NCBI GenBank assembly: GCA_009926245.1
Contig: RFPG01000056.1
Coordinates: forward strand, 1-7,410
Direction: 5' to 3'
Length of the DNA stretch: 7,410 bases
Origin: Sphingobacteriia bacterium
GTDB taxonomy: Bacteria; Bacteroidota; Bacteroidia; UBA7662
Positions 1 through 5,228 of the stretch are shown one piece after another (position 1 is the first letter of the stretch; each line of letters begins with the position of its first letter). The notes below the pieces were generated by a model. It searched no databases. It saw only the letters and a list, made by a program, of their open reading frames with translations, and was not told where the DNA came from. The position numbers and the translations under genes were made by a program.

Positions 1-2
1 TC

Positions 3-368
3 CCCAAAGGCGTTCGCTTTTTGCAGACCAAGGCCGGGGCTTTTGATTGCATCAAAACCGATATCTTCAAGAAAACCATGTGGTTTCAATTGCGTCGTCG
101 AGAAGCCGGTGGATCGGAGAATCCTACGGTGGCCCTTCACGTGGATCAGGTTCGAGAATTGCTAGACCAAATCCAAAAAGGCGTCGTGCCCGAAAGCCTG
201 AGTGGATACGCCCCTGTTGAAGAAAAAACAACCGAGGCCGAGCCCGATTACGAGGTGAATGTCGGTGGGGGGTTGAATCGTTTCGACCGACCCAAGAACA
301 AGAACCGCAAGAAAAAACGCAGCAAGCCCGCCAGCCCTTCGGCAGCGGTCAAACCTAGCGCCTCCTGA
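3..368 (+). CDS. ricT: RicT-type PSP1-domain protein, C-terminal part (5' end outside window)
   Basis: The reading frame is open from the left edge and ends at TGA 366-368, leaving 121 codons, so the true start lies upstream. The visible start contains KTDIFKKTMWF followed by a segment around ALHVDQVRELL. I recognise this as the end of the PSP1 domain of RicT/YaaT-like proteins in Bacteroidota. In Bacillus, RicT works in an Fe-S-containing complex linked to RNA processing; its role in Bacteroidota is not settled. After the domain comes an acidic stretch (about residues 75-85 of the fragment), then a strongly basic tail rich in Lys, Arg and Asn (near DRPKNKNRKKKRSKP), which suggests a disordered, possibly RNA-binding end. 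The next gene, gldH, starts inside the stop codon (TGATG), so the two are probably translationally coupled. The ricT-gldH order is, from memory, common in this phylum and supports both calls. Confidence 0.8.
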   Translation, partial: PKGVRFLQTKAGAFDCIKTDIFKKTMWFQLRRREAGGSENPTVALHVDQVRELLDQIQKGVVPESLSGYAPVEEKTTEAEPDYEVNVGGGLNRFDRPKNKNRKKKRSKPASPSAAVKPSAS

Positions 369-871
369 TGGATTTCTCTGGTTGGCGATTCCCTCGTAGG
401 AGTGCTTTGAGTCGTTTGCTGGGCATCGTGTTGGCCACGTCAGGATGCGTTCCATCCGCGGAGTACGATTCTCAAATCATGTTGCCCAGCGACGGCTGGA
501 AAGAAAGGACCGCAGCGGTCTTTCGTTTTCATAACCAAGACAGCATCACGCCCTGCCGCCTTTGGCTCCAAATTCGCCACGAGGGAAATTATCCGTACCG
601 CAACCTGCATGCGATTTGCTTGGTAACAGGTCCGGCGGGGGACTCCTCGGTCTGGAAAAGTGATATCACACTCACAGACTCCGAAGGACGTTGGTTAGGT
701 CAGAGTGCCTTGGGAGATTTGTACACGGTGGTGGTCCCCGTACAAGATCGTTTGGTGTTGAGTCGGAAAGGGATTTACACCTTCCGCATTATGCAAAACA
801 TGCGCTTGAGCCCCCTGCCTTCGATCGCCGAGGTGGGTTGGAAAGTGGACCGAATTGAAACTACCGATTGA
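368..871 (+). CDS. gldH: Gliding motility lipoprotein GldH
   Basis: This 167-residue protein has an Arg-rich n-region, a hydrophobic core and a lipobox-like TSGC, with the lipidated Cys at residue 27, so it should be an outer- or inner-membrane lipoprotein facing the periplasm. The mature part fits GldH: W44 followed by F52 and F54, an R70...YPYRNL motif (residues 75-80), a D/E-G-RWLG segment (104-111), and a C-terminal G-Y-F-R...QNMR...L...VG pattern (135-158). GldH is one of the lipoproteins needed for gliding in Flavobacterium, where gliding is tied to the type IX secretion system; its biochemical role is unknown. The ATG at 368 overlaps the upstream ricT stop by one base, which fixes the start. 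Length is normal for the family. The 3' end overlaps the convergent T9SS cargo gene by 11 bp. Confidence 0.88.
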   Translation: MDFSGWRFPRRSALSRLLGIVLATSGCVPSAEYDSQIMLPSDGWKERTAAVFRFHNQDSITPCRLWLQIRHEGNYPYRNLHAICLVTGPAGDSSVWKSDITLTDSEGRWLGQSALGDLYTVVVPVQDRLVLSRKGIYTFRIMQNMRLSPLPSIAEVGWKVDRIETTD

Positions 872-1586
872 GGACGAATCGGTATTGTTCCGAACCAGAT
901 CCGCTCCCAAGAATCGCCATGTAAACTCCGCTGGGCCATTGGTCCATCAGCAAGCGTTCGATGGGTTCCGTAACCTGCTTTCGATAAACTTCCCGCCCGC
1001 TTTGGTCCACAACCCGAACCATGGCCTTGCCTTCCAATCCTTCGGTGGCCAGAAGTAATTCACGGCCCACCAGCTTCCATGCGGCTTTGTTGGGGGCTGA
1101 GATCAAGGTTTGGGTGGTTGAACTCGCTGTACTTGCAATAAAAGTCACCACCATGAGGGGCGCATTGGCCGGCAAGGTACTGAGCCGAATCCGCTGATAT
1201 CCGGCCCCGGCTTGACCGTTGAGGTAAAAATGCCCATCCAAATTGGAAGTATCCCGAGGGGATAGGGTAAAATCAGCACTGTCCACAAAGGGTGGATAGC
1301 AAGAATTGAGATCGCAGATGGTATGCGTCCAATTGCTAGGGAGTTGACTGCCGACCCGAAGCCACCGCAGTTGAACACTACTTGCGCCCTGATTGACAAC
1401 GCCGCTGTGGCCAACGATTTCAAATTGACTGGCATTCCCAGATGCTCGAATGGTATCGGCGGTGGTTAAGACAATTTGGGCTTTAGCAGAACTTGCCAGC
1501 CCTACGGTTGCCAGCCAAAACATAAACCAAACGGAAGGGGAAAAAGTGGCGAAGCGATGACCGCAAGAGAATAGGTAGGATTGCAT
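861..1586 (-). CDS. Secreted protein with T9SS type A C-terminal sorting domain
   Basis: The protein has 241 residues. I chose the ATG at 1586 because it opens a signal peptide (hydrophobic core about residues 16-32) with a likely cut after AKA at 36. A longer in-frame start at 1682 would bury the signal inside the protein and overlap radC. The mature part begins with a roughly 120-residue beta-rich region carrying C91 and C96 in NWTHTICDLNSCYPP, a pattern I recall from other small secreted Bacteroidota proteins; the cysteines may form a disulfide. The last 75 residues or so look like a T9SS type A sorting domain: a V-x-D-x-x-G-R-E-V-Y strand (191-201), then L..WPSGVYMAIL (212-226), ending in a YRFVLNR strand. 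The domain would direct export across the outer membrane and be removed. The cargo's function is unknown. The gene follows radC by 22 bp and converges on gldH. Confidence 0.82.
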   Translation of the reverse strand: MQSYLFSCGHRFATFSPSVWFMFWLATVGLASSAKAQIVLTTADTIRASGNASQFEIVGHSGVVNQGASSVQLRWLRVGSQLPSNWTHTICDLNSCYPPFVDSADFTLSPRDTSNLDGHFYLNGQAGAGYQRIRLSTLPANAPLMVVTFIASTASSTTQTLISAPNKAAWKLVGRELLLATEGLEGKAMVRVVDQSGREVYRKQVTEPIERLLMDQWPSGVYMAILGSGSGSEQYRFVLNR

Positions 1587-1603
1587 GGTTGGGTAGATTG
1601 CTC

Positions 1604-1611
1604 CAAAATTA
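1604..1611 (-). promoter_or_regulatory. Possible -7 element for the T9SS cargo gene
   Basis: On the minus strand this reads TAATTTTG, an exact match to the Bacteroidota -7 consensus TAnnTTTG, overlapping the radC stop codon. A TTG at 1635-1637 could be the -33 element, but its spacing is about 2 bp longer than ideal. Transcription would begin roughly 14 bp before the ATG at 1586. The match may be chance, and read-through from radC is the alternative. Confidence 0.28.
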
Positions 1612-2343
1612 AGGGCTTGAAGGAGGGGATGCGCCAAGGAGCAGGCCTGCATCGGCAAAACTGAAATAGCGATGTTGGGCAAAAATCAAATGATCCAAGA
1701 CTCTCACGTCGAGGTAACGGGCCGCCGACTCTATTTTTTGGGTCAGGGAACGATCAGCGTCGCTGGGTTGCAATTGACCGGATGGATGATTGTGCATCAG
1801 GATCAGACCGCAGGCTCGATAATCCAATACAAGTCGTAGGATAATACGGGGATCGGCCGCTGTGAAGTTGATTCCGCCTTCGCTGATTTGTTCAATGCCC
1901 AGAATACGGTTGGCCTGGTTGAGAAGAGCGATGGCAAAAATTTCATGATTCTTGTGCAGAAATAGATTTTTGCAATGGGTAAAGACATCCGCCGAGCCCC
2001 GAATCTGAGGTTGCTCTTCGGTTTTACTCTCCAAGCAACGCTTCCCAAGTTCAAGGGCTGCCAAGATTTTCACGGCTTTGGCTGGGCCGATGCCGGGTAT
2101 CTGGGCGAGTTGCCGAACGTGGATTTGGCCCAAATGGCCCAATTGATATCTGCATAGCCCCAAAATCTTGCCAGCAAGGCCCAGTGCTGATTCTTTTCCG
2201 GTTCCGCTGCCCAGCAATATGGCCAGCAGTTCTCGGTCTTCTAGGTTGGATCGCCCTAGGTTGATGAGGCGTTCACGCGGTCGGGATTGTTCGGGGAGGT
2301 CCCGAATGGCAGGTTGGGACCGATTTGGAGGGCAGGTTTCCAT
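1609..2343 (-). CDS. radC: RadC family protein (JAB/MPN metalloprotease-like fold)
   Basis: The 244-residue product matches RadC/UPF0758 in length and layout. Residues 15-100 form the N-terminal helical part, with REELL-like EDRELLAILLGSG (35-47) and a helix-hairpin-helix at IPGIGPAKAVKILAALELG (82-100). The JAB domain follows, with the metal-site pattern HNHPSG (H184, H186), then S194 and D197, and the closing VLDHLI...YFSFADAGLL. The family was named for a supposed DNA-repair role in E. coli that was later questioned; JAMM chemistry suggests a zinc hydrolase, but the substrate is unknown. I chose the ATG at 2343, because the open frame upstream to 2439 runs through the rpsT terminator and adds residues unlike RadC. 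Only a weak AGG lies before the start. The gene sits immediately after that terminator, so its expression may depend on read-through. Confidence 0.93.
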   Translation of the reverse strand: METCPPNRSQPAIRDLPEQSRPRERLINLGRSNLEDRELLAILLGSGTGKESALGLAGKILGLCRYQLGHLGQIHVRQLAQIPGIGPAKAVKILAALELGKRCLESKTEEQPQIRGSADVFTHCKNLFLHKNHEIFAIALLNQANRILGIEQISEGGINFTAADPRIILRLVLDYRACGLILMHNHPSGQLQPSDADRSLTQKIESAARYLDVRVLDHLIFAQHRYFSFADAGLLLGASPPSSP

Positions 2344-2350
2344 GACCTGC

Positions 2351-2384
2351 AAAAAAAAGACCCGGCTCCGGGTGGAGTCGGGTC
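2351..2384 (-). terminator. Intrinsic terminator after rpsT, upstream of radC
   Basis: On the minus strand an 11-position stem (2374-2384 with 2359-2369) has one mismatch (2365/2378) and a four-base loop (2370-2373). It is followed directly by eight T residues (2351-2358 on the complement). The stem is GC-rich. It lies 35 bp after the rpsT stop codon and only 7 bp before the radC ATG, so it should end most rpsT transcripts before radC. Confidence 0.88.
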
Positions 2385-2419
2385 GAAGTGTTTCGTCAAC
2401 GACTAAAGATCGGCGGACC

Positions 2420-2677
2420 TTAAGCGGCCAGGCTTGCAACCTGACGGGCCAGCTGTGATTTTTGGCGGGCGGCTTTGTTGACGTGTATAATATGCTTTTT
2501 GGCTAATTTATCAATACGGGAAATCACCGATGGCAGCATTTGACGAGCCTCCTCGGCCACCGAAAGGCTTTTGAGCCTTTTGATCATGGTTTTGGTGGTC
2601 TTGAGCTGATAACGATTGCGCAGACGACGGACGGCGGTCTGACGAATTCTTTTGATCGCGGAGGCGTGATTGGCCAT
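2420..2677 (-). CDS. rpsT: 30S ribosomal protein S20
   Basis: The product is 85 residues, within the usual S20 range, starts with MANHASAIKRIRQ, and is very rich in Arg and Lys with long helices. Family features include the N-terminal MANxxSAxKRIRQ pattern, R-LRNRYQLK-TKT in the first third, and a C-terminal stretch IHVNKAARQKSQLARQV. S20 binds 16S rRNA early in assembly of the small subunit. I chose the ATG at 2677 because it gives the conserved N-terminus; the 25 extra upstream codons lie across the promoter. No Shine-Dalgarno is visible and the leader is A-rich, as is common in this phylum. The gene has its own promoter candidate (2699-2730) and its own terminator (2351-2384), so it can act as a single-gene unit. 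Confidence 0.97.
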   Translation of the reverse strand: MANHASAIKRIRQTAVRRLRNRYQLKTTKTMIKRLKSLSVAEEARQMLPSVISRIDKLAKKHIIHVNKAARQKSQLARQVASLAA

Positions 2678-2698
2678 GTTGTTTGATTTTGAGAACGG

Positions 2699-2730
2699 CA
2701 AATTTACAAAAAAACCTTGATAATCCCTAA
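2699..2730 (-). promoter_or_regulatory. Promoter candidate for rpsT
   Basis: Read on the minus strand, TAAATTTG at 2699-2706 matches the Bacteroidota -7 consensus TAnnTTTG exactly. TTAG at 2727-2730 is one base off the -33 TTTG, with a centre-to-centre distance of 26 bp, the value expected from -33 and -7. The transcript would start near 2693, giving a leader of about 15 bases. Confidence 0.55.
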
Positions 2731-2735
2731 TTTTG
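2703..2735 (+). promoter_or_regulatory. Promoter candidate for the DUF4920 lipoprotein gene
   Basis: TAATTTTG at 2728-2735 is an exact TAnnTTTG -7 match on the plus strand. TTTA at 2703-2706 is one base off the -33 TTTG, at about 27 bp centre to centre. The predicted start is near 2741, leaving about 14 bases of leader before the ATG at 2755. Both elements overlap those of the divergent rpsT promoter. Confidence 0.52.
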
Positions 2736-2754
2736 ACCTCACAAACTCCCATCT

Positions 2755-3252
2755 ATGATTCGAACCCATTTTCCTCGCCCTCTTTCCGTCTTGTTGTCCC
2801 TACTCATAGGATCCTGGGCGGTGGTTTCCTGCCAGAACCCCCAAGCCAACCAAGAACAGGATTGGGCCTATTTTGGGGATTCCATCACGGTGGATGGGGC
2901 CATCGACGTATCGGAACTTCCCGATCAGATGAAAGGCAAAACCATGGCCGAACTCAAATTATCCGGAACCATCCAGGAATGCTGCCAAAAAAAGGGTTGC
3001 TGGATGAAATTGGATATGGGGAATGGGAAAACCCTTCGGGTTGGATTCAAGGATTATGCTTTCTTCGTGCCGCTGGAATCGGCCGGATCCCGCGTTGTGA
3101 TGCAGGGCGTTGCGACCTACGATACCACCAGCGTGGAGGCCTTGCGTCATTACGCTGAAGACGGTGGCAAGACCGCCGATGAAATTGCGGCCATTACCGA
3201 ACCCGAAATCGAATTGGTTTTTGAAGCCAGCGGGGTACGTCTCAAAAAATAA
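2755..3252 (+). CDS. DUF4920 domain lipoprotein
   Basis: The protein has 165 residues with a hydrophobic signal segment (about 9-23) ending in the lipobox VVSC, lipid Cys at 26, so it should be a periplasm-facing lipoprotein. The body fits DUF4920: a YFGDSI start (39-44), a GTIQECCQKKGCWMKLDMGNGK block (71-92), RVGFKDYAFFVP (95-106), VVMQGVA (114-120), and TTSVEALRHYAEDGGKT-DEIAAITEPE near the end. The CCQKKGCW cluster (C76, C77, C82) together with H132 could bind a metal or take part in redox chemistry; this is inference, as the family function is not known to me. The gene heads a likely two-gene unit: a haem-motif lipoprotein gene starts 2 bp after its stop. The ATG at 2755 has no Shine-Dalgarno but follows a good -7 element. 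Confidence 0.85.
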   Translation: MIRTHFPRPLSVLLSLLIGSWAVVSCQNPQANQEQDWAYFGDSITVDGAIDVSELPDQMKGKTMAELKLSGTIQECCQKKGCWMKLDMGNGKTLRVGFKDYAFFVPLESAGSRVVMQGVATYDTTSVEALRHYAEDGGKTADEIAAITEPEIELVFEASGVRLKK

Positions 3253-3254
3253 AC

Positions 3255-3716
3255 GTGATTTTTAGAGCAATTTTCTGCCTCTTTTTGGGGTGGTCGGTGG
3301 CGGCTTGTCAAAGCGAAATTCAGGACGCATCCCCCAAGAGCGGGGAGAAACTTGTGGATTCAACCTGCGGCCCTGGTATGCAAGAGCCCAAGGCATCGCC
3401 CATGGCTGCAGCGATGCGGGCCATGGCAGACCAAGCCGAGGCCATGCGGGCCTGGATTGTCAGCGATTCGTCCAACCGTCCAGCTCGTCCGGCTTGGGCC
3501 AAGATGCCTTTTGAAGCCCAGCGACCGACGGATACCACGGTACTTGTCGAGGAGTTTTTTGAGAAGGCCCATGCCTATCACGAGGCCCATCGCCTAGTCG
3601 GGCAGCAACCGACGGCTCAGCATTTTGATGCCTTGGTCGCTCGCTGCATTGCTTGTCATCAATCGCATTGCCCGGGTCCTCTCAAGCGAATCAATCGCTT
3701 GATGATTGGGTCCTAA
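3255..3716 (+). CDS. Small lipoprotein with C-terminal CxxCH haem-attachment site (class II cytochrome c-like)
   Basis: The product is 153 residues with a GTG start; the next in-frame Met would remove the export signal, so GTG is preferred. A hydrophobic segment (2-15) ends at the lipobox VAAC (C18). The middle is helical, with a Met-rich run SPMAAAMRAMADQAEAMRAW (48-67). CIACH at 131-135 is a CxxCH motif for covalent haem c, with an extra C139 in QSHCPGP. A haem site near the C-terminus, helical composition and about 130 mature residues resemble class II (c'/c-556-type) cytochromes, in which a Met near the N-terminus can be the sixth ligand; M50, M54 or M57 are candidates here. This is inferred from layout, not a clear family match. 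It follows the DUF4920 gene by 2 bp, so the two are probably co-expressed and may work together in the periplasm. Confidence 0.72.
   Translation: MIFRAIFCLFLGWSVAACQSEIQDASPKSGEKLVDSTCGPGMQEPKASPMAAAMRAMADQAEAMRAWIVSDSSNRPARPAWAKMPFEAQRPTDTTVLVEEFFEKAHAYHEAHRLVGQQPTAQHFDALVARCIACHQSHCPGPLKRINRLMIGS
3682..3702 (+). repeat. Perfect 8-bp inverted repeat in the end of the haem lipoprotein gene
   Basis: TCAAGCGA (3682-3689) and TCGCTTGA (3695-3702) are separated by ATCAA and can form an 8-bp hairpin. It is inside the coding sequence, 11 bases before the stop codon, and has no T-run after it, so it is not a standard intrinsic terminator. It could stabilise the 3' end of the transcript. Confidence 0.5.
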
Positions 3717-3736
3717 GGTCCGCAGTTCCTCCGACG

Positions 3737-3754
3737 AATCGTTGATAAACGATT
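3737..3754. repeat. Inverted repeat, 7-bp arms with GATA loop
   Basis: AATCGTT and AACGATT flank the loop GATA. A further short pair, GTTCC at 3725-3729 and GGAAC at 3755-3759, could extend the structure with a 7-base bulge on the left side. No T-run follows, so it does not look like a terminator. Confidence 0.6.
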
Positions 3755-3792
3755 GGAACCGATTGAATCGGCTGAACCGGTTCAATTTTGCC
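3748..3792. repeat. Degenerate 9-bp tandem repeat with two further palindromes
   Basis: Read in steps of nine from 3748, the units are AACGATTGG, AACCGATTG, AATCGGCTG, AACCGGTTC and AATTTTGCC, each starting with AA. Within them lie the palindromes CCGATTGAATCGG (3759-3771, one central base) and the perfect 12-bp TGAACCGGTTCA (3773-3784). GAACCG (3756-3761) can also pair with CGGTTC (3778-3783), which would exclude the smaller hairpins. A weak -7-like CAATTTTG (3783-3790) abuts the last palindrome, so an operator role upstream of the hydrolase gene is possible but unproven. Confidence 0.5.
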
Positions 3793-3796
3793 GGAA

Positions 3797-4789
3797 ATGT
3801 TCTTGTTATCCAAGCCATCGCCTCGTTGTTGGGTTTTCATCGCGGTCATTCTAGGTGCATGCTGTCAAGGATTCGATGCCTATTCTTGGGGTTTTGCGGC
3901 CCATCGTTATATCAATGAGTCAGCGGTTTACGCGTTGCCTTCCCCGCTACGTGAATTTTTTGAATACCATCGTTCCGTCCTCAAGGACAGGGCGGTATCG
4001 GCCGATCAGCGCCGAGCTTGGGATCCTTTGGAAGCCCCTTGTCATTTTATGGACATGGATCGATGGGGCGATAGCGAGCGATTGGTATTGCCTCTGCATT
4101 GGGATAGTGCTGTTCAGTGTTATTCTGAAAAACTATTAAGAAGCCGAGGGATTCTGCCGTGGCATGTGCCCCGGGTGTACAGGCGTTTGGTTTGGGCCTT
4201 TGAACAGGGAAACCACCGCTTAATCCTCCGAACCGCAGCTGATTTGGGTCATTACTTGGCCGATGCCCATGTTCCCCTTCATTTGTGTTCCAATTACAAC
4301 GGTCAAAACAGCGGACAGCACGGGCTTCATGCCTTGCTCGAAAGCCGAATACCTGAATACGTTGGAGACACCATGGCCCAAGTCTTGCGAAGGGCCCAAC
4401 TGGTGAAGGATCCTGCGCATCAAATATGGCAAATCATGAACGATGCCTATGCTCATTTGGAACGGGTGTTTGATTGCGAGTGTCAATGTCGATCGCAGAT
4501 CCCATCGCATGAGCAATACGCGCCCTTTCGTCGAGGTCATCGATTGTTACGCCAGGAATCCATTCCCTTTGTTCTGTGTTATCATCGTTGTCTTGGGGGA
4601 CTGATGGGGCGTCAATTGGCATCCTCGGTGGCCCATGTCGCGGATTGGTGGATGAGTGCCTGGGTGGAGGCGGGTCAGCCGATGCTGAGGCCTGAATGGG
4701 GTGCTGACTCAAACAAGACGGAATCCATGGACGGGGAAGACGAGGAAGATCGATGGAAGGGAGGTGAAGGCGAAGACCATGAACCCTGA
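3797..4789 (+). CDS. Exported zinc-dependent phospholipase C / S1-P1 nuclease-like protein
   Basis: The protein has 330 residues from the ATG at 3797; a TTG three codons earlier is less likely. An export signal covers about residues 10-22, then WGFAAHRYINESA starts at W31. The pattern matches the zinc-dependent PLC/S1-P1 fold: W31 and H36, then D77, H83 and D85/D87 in DPLEAPCHFMDMD, the hallmark HYLADAHVPLH (H152, D156, H158, H162), and H178 with E182 in GLHALLES. A His...Glu last pair resembles phospholipase C rather than the His...Asp of nucleases, so substrate cannot be fixed: phospholipid or nucleic acid are both possible. In this fold the free N-terminal Trp usually binds zinc, so cleavage just before W31 is expected; yet LGACC at 19-23 also resembles a lipobox. 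The last 28 residues are acidic and low in complexity. The neighbouring minus-strand gene converges 23 bp away. Confidence 0.82.
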   Translation: MFLLSKPSPRCWVFIAVILGACCQGFDAYSWGFAAHRYINESAVYALPSPLREFFEYHRSVLKDRAVSADQRRAWDPLEAPCHFMDMDRWGDSERLVLPLHWDSAVQCYSEKLLRSRGILPWHVPRVYRRLVWAFEQGNHRLILRTAADLGHYLADAHVPLHLCSNYNGQNSGQHGLHALLESRIPEYVGDTMAQVLRRAQLVKDPAHQIWQIMNDAYAHLERVFDCECQCRSQIPSHEQYAPFRRGHRLLRQESIPFVLCYHRCLGGLMGRQLASSVAHVADWWMSAWVEAGQPMLRPEWGADSNKTESMDGEDEEDRWKGGEGEDHEP

Positions 4790-4812
4790 GAATTGGGAGG
4801 GTCGATGGGGGG

Positions 4813-5169
4813 TCAGGGTCGGATTTCCTCAACCCGAACCCGACCGATGCCTTTGGTGGGAATTTCGATCTGGGCAGCGGCTTTGGCGGAAAGATCAATG
4901 ATATGGGGCGACTGCCTGGGTAATCGATCGTTGACGACGATTTCGACGGAACACCCGTTGCGAAGATGGGTGACCTTGACTCGGGTACCGGGGGGAAGGG
5001 TCTTGTGGGCGGCGCTCAGGGTGTTACTACGGTGTATTTGGCCTGAACTGGTGCGTTTCCCGTCAAATCGCTTGGCATAAACCGAAGCGGTCCCTACCTG
5101 TACGAGGGGTGTTTGATTGGGCTGTTCGGGGTAGCCCAACAGCAGTCCGATCCAGATGATAAGGTTCAT
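4813..5169 (-). CDS. rlpA: RlpA-type double-psi beta-barrel protein (septal ring lytic transglycosylase family)
   Basis: From the ATG at 5169 the product is 118 residues: a hydrophobic N-terminal segment (3-12) and a short linker, then a single DPBB domain. Family markers are GTASVYAKRFDGKRTSSGQ (26-44), LSAAHKTLPPGTRVKVTHL (51-69), VVNDRLP (78-84, with the NDR acidic site), and HIIDLSAKAAAQI (89-101), ending GxGRVRVEEI. RlpA of Pseudomonas cuts peptidoglycan strands lacking stem peptides; small DPBB-only versions are common and lack the SPOR domain that guides RlpA to the septum, as here. The start is uncertain: an in-frame TTG at 5208 would add 13 residues with two Arg, giving a better signal n-region (131 residues). 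I prefer 5169 because the extra codons are AT-rich at third positions and overlap the divergent promoter region. Probably anchored to, or secreted across, the inner membrane. Confidence 0.82.
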   Translation of the reverse strand: MNLIIWIGLLLGYPEQPNQTPLVQVGTASVYAKRFDGKRTSSGQIHRSNTLSAAHKTLPPGTRVKVTHLRNGCSVEIVVNDRLPRQSPHIIDLSAKAAAQIEIPTKGIGRVRVEEIRP

Positions 5170-5228
5170 CACAACGTAAGTTAGTAAAAAGCGTAGGCTT
5201 CTTGACAATTTTATCGGATTTTTACTTC
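5170..5228. promoter_or_regulatory. Divergent intergenic region between rlpA and cvpA
   Basis: These 59 bp should hold promoters for both flanking genes. On the minus strand TAAAATTG (5206-5213) is one base from TAnnTTTG and would start an rlpA transcript near 5199, which argues against the TTG at 5208 as start codon. No good -33 partner is seen. On the plus strand TTGACA (5202-5207) is present, but no -7 element follows at a suitable distance. Confidence 0.3.

Noticed and set aside
1587..1682. Longer start for the T9SS cargo protein
   Set aside because: It would bury the signal peptide behind 32 residues and overlap the end of radC.
2344..2439. N-terminal extension of RadC (32 extra codons)
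   Set aside because: It is read through the rpsT terminator and the end of rpsT, and has no resemblance to RadC N-termini.
3737..3754. Hairpin as an intrinsic terminator for the lipoprotein unit
   Set aside because: No T-run follows and the stem is AT-rich.
3706..3918. Open frame across the repeat region, with an Asn-Arg-Leu repeat
   Set aside because: The repeat reflects the 9-bp DNA units; the frame then runs inside the hydrolase gene in the wrong frame.
4434..4898. 154-codon minus-strand open frame opposite the zinc hydrolase
   Set aside because: Pro/Ser/Arg-rich translation with no recognisable motif; it lies antisense to a well-supported gene and overlaps rlpA.
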